64,000 bases of DNA from Capronia americana. Lineage: Eukaryota > Ascomycota > Eurotiomycetes > Chaetothyriales > Herpotrichiellaceae. The notes beneath the pieces are model-generated. The model made no database searches. It was not told the DNA's origin and saw only the letters and a list, made by a program, of their open reading frames with translations. The stretch spans positions 868,001 to 932,000 of the forward strand of contig JADWQD010000002.1 in the NCBI GenBank assembly GCA_016110215.1, in the 5' to 3' direction. Each line of letters begins with the position of its first letter. The stretch's first letter is position 1. Made by a program: the position numbers and the translations under genes. Below are positions 9,528 to 18,940 of the stretch, piece by piece.

Positions 9528-12500
9528 CCAAACAAGAAAACCTCTCGCCCTGGGAGCGTGATTGCCATGCGAATACTACCCACCCTCAACCCGATCTGTG
9601 TTCCAAAATGGACTCTACTCGAAAAGGGCGAATACGTGGGTCTTCTGAGCAATCCATAACATGGCATTGGCCATATGCGGATCCGTCAACGTTCGTATGT
9701 TGAGCACGATTTCACCAAAGACTATGGGGAGCTTACGATCGATAACTGTGGGGACGCTTATGCGTAGGTATCAGAGCCGCACGTCGACAACAGCATCACT
9801 ACACAGGACTGATTGGAAGTTGCACTTTGAACTACAACGCTTCTGCCTTCGGCGCAAAAAAAGCGCTTTGAATCGCCTTAGCGAGCCAATCACCAGCACG
9901 GATGATGCGAGGCGCATGAGATGGAGGTTCATCACGAGTTCATCAAATTCTCCATGCGGCGTACTTATCAATGTCTCAGATGAACTCCTGCAGGCTAGAC
10001 TTCTTGTTTCTCAAGTGACAACCTCATGCAGAACCGAACGAGCGGGGTTTGCAGTTCTTGCTAGAGCCCAAAGCATCAGTCCTGTCCGAGCTTCAGCGCT
10101 CGGATTTTCAGGTGGCTGGAAGCAAGAGAAGAGATGGGTCGCTCCTTAGAGCGTCTGGCTGAAAGTGTGGATTGAACTTGCAGCACGCCACAGAAGCACC
10201 AAGTTGCTCTTCAACCATTCACGGCTGCCAAAGCCACCTATAAATTGATCCGAGATTTAGCGACAGGGACGTCTTGCCATGTGGTCGACGCGACGAACTC
10301 TTCGTGATTCATGCAAATCAGCCACTATCAACAGGTAACTTGGAGAATATCGTTCGATCGGGTGAACATGGCATCAAGCAGGCCCTAGCAAAGAGAGATG
10401 TTACCTCTCCGGAAGGTGGTGAGCGAAGACTACATTGCCGTACGTATCTGCAACTTCACCAACAGAAGCTTGAGAACGAAAGCTCAAACTCTGGCGCAAG
10501 TGTTGTCTAGAGAGCCTCAAACATCATATCACTCAAAGGTCTTCCGAAATCTGGGGAATCGACGTCTTCACTGGTTACATTCTGCTCCAGAATAAGTTCT
10601 GGAATCACTGCTCCGTACGGAGTACGTCCTCCTGGTACTCTTACGGCCAAGAGGGCAGCAAATAAACTCGGCCCTCAAGCTGAAACCGAATACCCGGTTG
10701 GCCTGTGAGTTTGAGCTTGTTTCTAGCAAACGGACTTGCATCGCGGGGGGCTAGGCAACGGAGTGCCAAGCCGAAAAGTGAGTGGCTGGACGCTTATTAC
10801 GCACATATTTGACGCATTTGCGATCTGCTTCCCGGCCATCACGAGCGAATGAACGCTGAGCTCTAGAGGCACTAAGTGGTTCGCTCAGCACAGCCTTACG
10901 AATCGACATTCAGTCTGTCTGGGCTTATTCGCGCCTGCTGTGCTGGCACGCTTTCATCCGACAAGGTCGAGCGTCTCAGGTATCAACAAGACTGCTTGCT
11001 ATGTAGCCATGTGCTCATAGTGTGATATCAGCAGTTGGGGAGTAGCTACCACTGCAAGACTCGGGATGGAACCTGCTCCATTAACAGTCGATGCATCTCG
11101 AGCACTGAAGCTCTGGAACTAGCGTTGAGGTTAACAAGAGCTGTGGATTATGGCGTGTTCCTGCAAGGTGAGGACGGAATTCTTGCCGAGTTGCTCCGCA
11201 TACTACCGTTCGAGTTTGGGAGGAATCTTTTTATAGGCGGCGGACTGAGGTCTGCCCGATATGCCAGAAGCGAGGGGGCCTTGTCTTGGGTGCTGCCAGT
11301 ATCTTCAAGCACGGCTGTCGTGCATCCTCTTGCCGGCATCGCCGCGATGACCGCGTTGGCAGAGCTTTGTTCCCGCTGTTACATGACTGTGTCAGGTTCA
11401 GTCACCGGTCCTTACGAGTACACGCTATGTAACACAGAGGATCGCGATTCGAAAGCGACGGTGCTGCATCTCACAAGTCCTTATTGTGGGGGACTACTAT
11501 TGTTATCGCGCACTGGAAACACTAAGAGTCGAGCGACGACTCCTGCCTCAGCCCTAGACATCCGCCAAGGCAGAATTTTCCCTGGCGTGTGAGCTGGCGG
11601 ACAACTCCCACGTTTTTCCGGGGTTGACAGAGCAAGATCCTTGGGGATACGGCTCTCTCGGCAGCTGTTTGGTACCACATGCTTGGATGCCGCTCTCCAT
11701 GGGGCGATCATCTTGCCAGGTTTCCGTAGGCAGTCATGGAATCGGATTGCGTCGGATTGCCTCGATTCAGGCACATGTCTCCTCGAACCTCAGGTGGAAG
11801 GCAAGCACATCGCTGGCGCACTGGACAAGTGCACGGACTATGTATCCAAGGATTGTGTACTGTGTAGCCGTCGACTAAGCGAAACGTGGACTCACTGGTC
11901 GAGTACAAGCAGCTTTCGTCTAGGTCACGAGGCCAAGGTGACAAAGCCAGTTCGCACACACGTTGCCCATGTTCACAGTAGTGGGAGCCGGATACTTCAT
12001 CCATGCCAGAGAGAGGGTCTGATAAAGCTGACCAGCCGATAGATTGCAGACAAAGTGCGTGCATAGCTAGCGCTTGGTGGTGACACGGTCGTTGGGCTTG
12101 ACGTTTGGGCCACTTGGTCCGTCGAAGATGGGCTTAGTGTAGAGGATTCAACACCAATTATACTTTGACGAGATGAGCTCACGGCCCAAAGCGGCAATGT
12201 GAACATCCAAAGCTGGGAGGGAAGAGGGGAAGCCGTCCATGCTTCGTTCTCGAATCTTCATCGGCAGCCAGTTTTCGTGGGAGCCCACGAGCCATGCCAC
12301 AGGAGAAAGGGTCTCCTTAAGCGAGAAAAGCGAGAGGAGCTCCCTAAAATTTAGACCAAATCAACTTGGGAGCTGAACCGCGAAGAAGGTAAGTAAACAA
12401 GCTTGACGTGGCTATCAGGGGCGCCAAGATGGCGCTGAGAAATTGCAGGTGAGAAGGAGGAGATTGACGATGATCTGGATTTGCCCTCTCCCTTTTTTCC

Positions 12501-13868
12501 CTTTCACGCCATCCCCCCCCCGACAAGGCTGTCATCAGCAACGACATAAGGACACCCATCATGGTTTTTGCAAACTTGGAAATAAGATCCCATAAACTCG
12601 GTAACTCATGATCTGTTATCGCCTCGATCTGCTTTCAAGCCGTCATTGAATGTGCCGGTGCACTGTGGTGACGGCAGCGGAGGGTGACCTAGCTCGTCGG
12701 TCACAACAAACAGAGTCGACTCGATTGGCCGACAACGCCTGGACCATGCCCGAAATTGCTAAGCGGCAAGAAACGAGGCGCTGCTAGTCGGTCTGTCGGA
12801 CCACGAAGTCCGTGGAGAGACGACCGAAGACAGGGGCAGGGCGAGTGTGATTTGCCAGTGAGCAAGATTGCGGCGCAGACCACTGCCTCCACACCGTCCC
12901 GCTATGTGATGGCGCTACGGACTGAATATAGCAACACTCCACTTTTGGATCGTTCAAATGGGGGCAGATTGCGGCGGACGGGGACGCCTGAGGTTCGCCC
13001 AAGGTCGCCGGACGGCCAATGAGTCCCTGGAAATCTCCACCAAGGCTGTCGTCGTCCTCCCCGCCTCCTCCAAAATGTTGCTGCACCGCATGTCGTTCGC
13101 ATGGCTTTGAGATGCCGAACAAGCGATATGTTGCTGTGAACGGGATATCATGGATTCAAAGCCGGCCCGGCTATCCCTCAAACCCTCAACTATCATTCGA
13201 TCGATCGAGGGAAAAGAGGTCGGATGGAAGATTCATCCATAGTGTGACGGCCGGCCTATCATGACATCCCTGTCTCCGTATTTTGGCAGGCTGGCAAAAC
13301 AGGCTATCGTTAAAGTTACACCTCCGAGATATGCACGATAGCCGTCATGGGCGAAATGATTCACTCAGCTGTAGGCATCATCCATGTGCTGCATGCTCTG
13401 TTACCGTGAAAAATGCTCCAGAAGAGCATACCAGAGCTTCCCGTGTCCTTGATGGCAGGAAATACTGCCTGCTCGACATCCCGGCCCAGCATGTTGTGCC
13501 ATCTGTAACAGAAAATCCATCTCCTGGCTTCTGATGATCATCTGTAGACTTCCCCCTGGTCATTGATCACTTGCAGCTTGCCACCTCCTACACGCCCAAT
13601 CACGGCCGGATAGGCTTCAGCTTCCAATTTCTGGAGTCTCCGTCCGTATTTCTACCGTTCCTTCGACGGCCAGATCAACCGCCACGCTCTTCGTCCGGCG
13701 ACTCACCAAGTGCGTCTGACAGGATCGATGATACTAGAGCTTAGTAACGTGCGACACCTTCACTCGCAACTCCCCGTAGCCGAGCACCGACCGGGCGTGG
13801 AAGCGGCGAAACCATATTATTGGAGCGACAAAGCCTCAGATCTTGGGGCCTGAACAAAGCGTGTCTCC

Positions 13869-13879
13869 GGGGGGGGGGG
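13869..13879. repeat. G11 homopolymer
   Basis: Eleven consecutive G, just upstream of the pyrimidine-rich leader of the MFS gene. Such runs are length-unstable and often mis-sequenced. Confidence 0.85.
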
Positions 13880-13904
13880 TGTGACACCCAGGTGTGTCTG
13901 GTAG

Positions 13905-14640
13905 TTGTTCCCAAATCCAAAGCATCCTCTTCCCAGGCCCTATTCCCGGTTAGTACTAACCCGTAGCTATCCCAGGAGTGCCCAAGTCATCCAAGGCCCG
14001 CCGCCGCATAGCACCGACCTAAGCCTAGGAGCTGTTCTAGCTTTCTGTTGCAGGCTAGCCTCACAGCCCACTTGCAAGCCCGCAGCAGCCTCCGACTACT
14101 TACCAGGCCGCTCCTGCACAGCAGCCCGCTTTTTTGTCTCTCTCTCACACGCCTGCTCGCGAGTCGCAGTCCAGCTCACGCTCGTTCAATCCCCGTCCCC
14201 CCCAATCCTATTCCAGGGCTCGTCATCTCGACCGCCAGGCGGATCTTATTCCTGCCCGTGGTCCCCTCCCTTCCTGCCGACTTTACTACTTCACCACTCT
14301 CGCTCACTCGCCTTCACCACCGCCCTCCCTCCCCTGTCTCGACACCTTGTTCGACGTTTTGATTCTTTTTTTCTTTCCTTGTTGTTGGCTGTAATAGTCG
14401 GCGGATACACCACCACACTCGTTCATCGTTCACGACCCGGACCCTTCCACACTGGCGGCTACCAATTCGTGGGACAGCTGGGAAGTCGCGCGAGGCTACG
14501 ACTCCCAATCGCGTCCCGGTACTTCTCTCGCCAACCACCCACAACAGTCGCCTCCTCGATATCCCGCAGCCGCACTGCCGCCGACGACGACATCGCACAG
14601 CAATAATCTCAGCATCCGACCTAGCTCACGAGCCGACGAC
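13905..14640 (+). promoter_or_regulatory. Pyrimidine-rich upstream/leader region of MFS gene
   Basis: About 735 bp immediately upstream of ATG 14641 is unusually rich in C and T, with many CTCTC, TCCC and TTTCTTT blocks. Such tracts are common just upstream of start sites of well-expressed fungal genes. The region is also open in one plus-strand frame (13905-14606), but that translation is Ser/Pro/Arg low-complexity and out of frame with the carrier, so I read it as noncoding leader or promoter. Confidence 0.5.
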
Positions 14641-17039
14641 ATGGAGGAAGATGGCGCCAACAACGGATTCCTCCGACCCCTATCCCAGCCGGCGTTGAAC
14701 TCGAGATTTCCCTCGCTTCGACGCCTGAATTCCACCGAACCCTATCGACACCGCTCGTTACCTGCTGAACCCTCACCTGGCTCCGACCGTGCCAGCAGTG
14801 AGATTACCTTCGCTGTCCTTTACGATGATGGCCCGGACTACCACGTTGGCCGATACGACGACCAGGGGTCGATGCGGTCTCACCAGCAACGGGACTCGAT
14901 ACAGTCCTACGCTCCCTCCTTTCGAACGAGAGACTCGAGGGTAGTCAGCGACGACCATTACCTCAGCCGCGACCAAGACTTTGTAGCAAACCAGAGGTTG
15001 CTGGCAGAAGGCTACCTAAACAACAATGATTCCCTGTACGACCAGTCCGTCCCTCGTTATCCGACCCAGTCAGAAGAGACGCTAGCCATGAACACTCTAC
15101 ATAATTCATATCCTCGAGATGAGAAGAGACCGTTGTCACAACAAATGTCGCCTCCAATGGACCGAGCGGCGAGTAAACATTCGCACGAGTCATGGTGCAC
15201 GTGCGAAGAAGACCATGGGCACGGCCATAGCCACGGCATGTCAGACCGGAAGGACCCCGCCAGGTTTGATCTTGAAGCTCAGAATGGGCCTGCAACGCCC
15301 ACTCCATTCTTGCCGAAGGAGAAGCCTGGTGGTGGCCCCGGCGGTCCGGGCGGTCCAGGTGGTCCGGGGGGCCCCAAGAAGCCAAAGGATCCGTTCGAGG
15401 CAAGTTTTGCACACATGAAATGTATCAACCAGCAAGGACGTAGGCTAACATCGCATTGCAGGTTACGTTCGAGGGTCCGAATGACCCGCTGAACCCGAAG
15501 AACTGGCCATCTAACAAGAAGTGGGCCATTACCATGCTCACAGCTTCGTTCACCTTCCTGTCACCTCTGGCCTCGTCGATGATCGCGCCCGCGCTATTCC
15601 AGATCCAAGAAGACTTCAACATCCAGAGCCAGTTCGAGCTGCAGATGACACTGTCCATTTTCGTCTTGGCCTACGCGGTCGGCCCCATGATTCTGGGTCC
15701 CCTCTCCGAACTGTACGGACGAGTCGTCATCCTCCAATCTTCCAACGTCTTGTTCCTGGCATTCAACACGGCTTGTGGCTTTGCTCAATCCTCCAGCCAG
15801 CTCCTGGCTTTCCGCTTCTTGGCCGGTCTCGGTGGGTCTGCTCCTCTCGCCATTGGCGGTGGTGTCCTGGGTGATCTGTTCAAGCCCGAAGAACGTGGAA
15901 AGGCCATGGGTATCTATGCCATGGGACCCCTTCTCGGTCCTGCCATTGGTCCGATTGTGGGTGCCTGGGTCGCCGAGAAGTCCACTTGGCGATGGATGTT
16001 CTACGCCTCGTCAATTGTCAACGCCTTCATTCTGGCGGCCGGGTTCTGGAAACTCAACGAGACCTACGCTCCTTACATCCTCCACAAAAAGGCCAAGATG
16101 ATCCGCAAGCAGACTGGCGATAACCGCTACCGGGCCGATGGCGAAGGCGAGGTTGACCAACCTGTGTGGAAGAAGATCGTGAAGACCATGGCCCGGTCGT
16201 TCGGCATGCTGTTCAGCCAACCTATCGTCCAGGTCCTGGCTGTCTACATGGCCTTCTCGTATGGAATCCTGTACCTCGCTCTGTCCACGTTCCCCAACCT
16301 GTACATGAAGGTCTACGGCGAATCTGTCGGCATTGCCGGTCTCAACTACATCTCCCTCGGTTTGGGCTTCTTCATCGGTGCTCCTCTCTGCGGTAAATCT
16401 GGCGACAAGATCTACCGCAAGCTGAAGGCCAAGGATCCCCGCGGTCTGGGCAAACCGGAATACCGTATGCCCGTGGTCATCCCCTTCTCCCTATTTGTGC
16501 CCGTTGGCCTCTTGGTGTACGGGTGGTCCGCTCAAGCCAAAACCCACTGGATCGTTCCTAACATCGGTTCCTTCCTGTTCGGCATTGGCACGATTGCTGC
16601 GTTCCAATGCGTCACCACATACCTTGTCGACACCTATGCCCGATTTGCCGCCTCCGCCGTGGCTGCCGTCACGATCTTGCGATCTCTGGCAGGCTTCAGC
16701 TTCCCGCTCTTTGCACCCGCCATGTACAAGGCCCTCGACTTCGGCTGGGGTAACACGGTTCTGGCACTGGCCGCTGTCGGCATCGGCATTCCTGTCCCCA
16801 TCCTCCTCTGGCTCTTTGGAGAGAAGCTGAGGAAGCGAAGCAGTCTCGCCTCCAAGGGCCCTCCTCCGGGCAAAGGCGGGCCCGGCGGTCCTGGAGGTCC
16901 CGGTGGTCCCGGTGGCCCCCCAGGCGGTGGTCCTGGAGGTCCGGGCGGTCCGGGCATGAAAGGCCCAGGCGGACCTCCCGGTGGTCCTGGCGGCAAAGGA
17001 CCGGCGCCTAGCGGAAAACCCCCCGGCTATACGCAATGA
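14641..17039 (+). CDS. MFS (DHA1-type) transporter with Gly-Pro-rich tails
   Basis: A 778-residue protein from exons 14641-15399 and 15462-17039. The N-terminal 250 residues are hydrophilic and Ser/Arg/Asp-rich, with a His cluster (HGHGHSHG) and a GGP repeat run just before the membrane domain. The DPLNPKNWP entry motif and about 12 membrane segments follow. Conserved parts include LGPLSELYGR (motif A region), ERGKAMGIYAMGPLLGPAIGP (motif C, typical of drug:H+ antiporters) and the YGILYLALSTFP half. The last roughly 60 residues are again GGP/GPP repeats with a few Lys. Family knowledge: proton-coupled efflux of drugs, polyamines or toxins, usually in the plasma membrane. The intron begins with GC rather than GT. 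The substrate cannot be told from sequence. Compared with ordinary family members (about 500-600 residues) both tails are extensions. Confidence 0.92.
15400..15461 (+). other. GC-AG intron of the MFS gene
   Basis: This 62-bp intron starts GCAAGT and ends TTGCAG, with a GGCTAACA branch-like site upstream of the acceptor. Excision joins KPKDPFE to VTFEGPND, in phase and matching family sequence. The nearby GT at 15422 would leave a 40-bp intron and break the frame. GC donors are a small minority of fungal introns and normally have an otherwise strong consensus, as here. Confidence 0.8.
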
Positions 17040-17800
17040 AACGACCAAAAGAAGTATAATATCTAATCACCAAACCATACTTGTATCTATGTCACCTCCT
17101 CGAGATATTTTCATTATGTCATCATGGAATGAGCGGAATTGGCGTTTGTCGGGGACATGAATGCGCAAGAGCGCCAGCAGTCGGGATGGACTACACATAT
17201 ACATTCACATGTTCGAGTTTACTGCATTTCTGAAGTCCGTGGTCCCTATGTTTTGAAAAGTGGGTTTTGTTTTGGTTGAACCAGTGTGGAGGAAAGTATT
17301 GACTGGAATGGGTTCTCATGTGTCGAAGATGAAAGATGAAGTGGTGGGTTGGAAGCCTCCAGTCCCCAATGTTTCCCCTACCAGTGGTTCAAGTGAGAAA
17401 TATGAAACTCAAACACTTCAAAGTTCAAGTCCAGGTCGAAGTAGATGTATGGCTTGACAGTGTTGGCTCTAGACGTGACAACTTGGCGTATCAACCATCG
17501 ACCACAATTCAGCACGACCACCCCCGACTGTCTTCCCCATGAGCCGACGAATACATGCCGACCATGATGCAGATCCTGTTACTCCCGTGCTCAGTGCCTC
17601 GAAGAGGACTTCCACCCCTCATGCCGGGTGAGCTCAACAGCAAGGATAAAGACTTTCGCTTACTCCCGTCGTTGTCCCCCCCTCCCTTTTCAGTCGACAG
17701 GACCAGAACCCCCAAGAACTCAGCCTCACCAGGCTGGTGAATACCAAGAGTCCCGGACACCGGACGCCGGACGCTCAGAATAGGGCATAATCATAGCCAT

Positions 17801-17824
17801 TACGAGTACGAGTACGAGTACGAG
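17801..17824. repeat. (TACGAG)4
   Basis: Four perfect copies of the hexamer TACGAG. This is the first of a group of microsatellites between the convergent MFS and Ca2+-ATPase genes. Confidence 0.9.
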
Positions 17825-17964
17825 TTCGTAGGGGAGGAAGGAAAGAAGGAAAGGGAAAGGGGATGTTCGTATTTCTGTACCCGACGTTGCGTGCATAGGG
17901 AGGGAGAGGGGATCTACTTTACTCGGTACTTACTACTTAACTGACTTATTGACAGGACAGGGAG

Positions 17965-17986
17965 GGTAGGTAGGTAGGTAGGTAGG
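17965..17986. repeat. (GGTA)5 microsatellite
   Basis: Five copies of GGTA plus a partial unit. The same GGTA/TAGG unit recurs more briefly near 18153. Confidence 0.9.
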
Positions 17987-18012
17987 AGGGAGTATTAATA
18001 CAATACGACAGG

Positions 18013-18036
18013 ACTACGGTACTACGGTACTACGGT
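18013..18036. repeat. (ACTACGGT)3
   Basis: Three perfect octamer copies, running into a GTACCGAGTACTTAC stretch. Confidence 0.9.
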
Positions 18037-18203
18037 ACCGAGTACTTACATTACTTACTTCCTGTACAATGCGTCAATAAACGCGTGAACACTGAACTGA
18101 ATCCGTAACCCCGCGCTTGACACGGATGGATGCCAGGCGAGAAAAGCTACAGTAGGTAGGTAGGTATATGTAAGTACCCGAGGATGCACGACCGCATGAC
18201 ATT

Positions 18204-18230
18204 CATGAACATGAACATGAACATGAACAT
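18204..18230. repeat. (CATGAA)4
   Basis: Four perfect CATGAA hexamers plus a half unit. The minus-strand translation gives a spurious His-Val repeat. Confidence 0.9.
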
Positions 18231-18393
18231 GGGCATGCCCAAACTTGGTTGTGACGTGGCGAGAGAACGTCAAATGTTTGTAAGTACATAAGTACTGTAC
18301 TTACTCTTGCTTGTGCAGTCAGTCCTGCGAGTCCAATCCTGACTCCTACCTACCTACTATTACCGTACTGTTTCCATCCACATTTTACTTAGC

Positions 18394-18411
18394 TTTTCAT
18401 TTTCATTTTCA
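18394..18411. repeat. (TTTTCA)3
   Basis: Three hexamer copies inside an AT-rich stretch about 530 bp beyond the stop codon of the Ca2+-ATPase gene. Confidence 0.8.
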
Positions 18412-18620
18412 TGTTTTTATTGCTTGATGGTATACGACGGCGTGTAGGTAGCCACTTCTACGCACATACCTAGTATATACGCGTGTTCATGTACTATGTA
18501 ATGAAAAGTGAGCCGGGCACATTGTTTCGTCAGCATCGACATCAACGTCAACTTTTCCCAATCCCAATCAATCGTGAGTCCATGACTCGCCGTGCTTGGC
18601 CGACGCGATCCAATTCGTAT

Positions 18621-18644
18621 CCTCGTCCTCGTCCTCGTCCTCAG
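18621..18644. repeat. (CCTCGT)n microsatellite
   Basis: About four CCTCGT units, the last degenerate, followed by CCTCGGTACTCCGTC, a near match to the TACTCCGTA motif seen elsewhere in the window. Confidence 0.8.
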
Positions 18645-18940
18645 CCTCGGTACTCCGTCCTGTAAGACCGTAGGAAAGAAACATTTGGTGGTTTGACTCC
18701 ACGGTAATTCCGTTTCCCAACTCCTCTCCAACGCCGTGCAAATAGACGATCGGCCACCCGAGGTTCTATCTTTCGTTGATATACATGTCGTTATTGCTTT
18801 CGGAGAATAGTCGCAACGCCCTGAACGCCATCTAGAAGCCATGCCAAATAAATCGATTATCGACAAGAAGTGAAAGTTTCGAAAGGCGAGTGGTACGTAA
18901 TTGATGAACATAGCAGATATGAGACATCAAACTGACGCGC

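Larger units (their letters stand above)
9528..14640. other. 5.1-kb gene-poor stretch
   Basis: No gene is supported. Open frames reach about 160-185 codons (9661-10149 and 11035-11592, plus strand) but show no domain, no biased codon use and no splice partners. Frames of this length are expected by chance at this base composition. Features seen: the 12-bp palindrome CTCCGTACGGAG (10611-10622) continuing into TACGGAGTA (10616-10624), an 11-G run (13869-13879), and from about 13905 a pyrimidine-rich leader for the MFS gene. No transposon ends or long repeats were recognised. Confidence 0.5.
17040..18940. other. Convergent 3' intergenic region rich in simple repeats
   Basis: This 1.9-kb stretch lies between the 3' ends of the MFS gene (plus) and the Ca2+-ATPase gene (minus). 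It holds no supported gene but many short tandem repeats within 17800-18645, listed separately. Open frames here are repeat-driven, such as a His-Val repeat on the minus strand. Confidence 0.65.

Noticed and set aside
11035..11592. 185-codon plus-strand frame in the gene-poor stretch
   Set aside because: Length is compatible with chance in 64 kb, and I see no domain, splice support or coding bias.
13905..14606. 233-codon frame before the MFS gene
   Set aside because: Translation of a pyrimidine-rich leader: Ser/Pro/Arg low complexity, no domain, not in frame with the carrier.
9528..14640. Transposon or RIP-mutated relic as explanation for the gene-poor stretch
   Set aside because: No terminal repeats, transposase motifs or AT-rich TpA-heavy decay were seen; base composition resembles the rest of the window.
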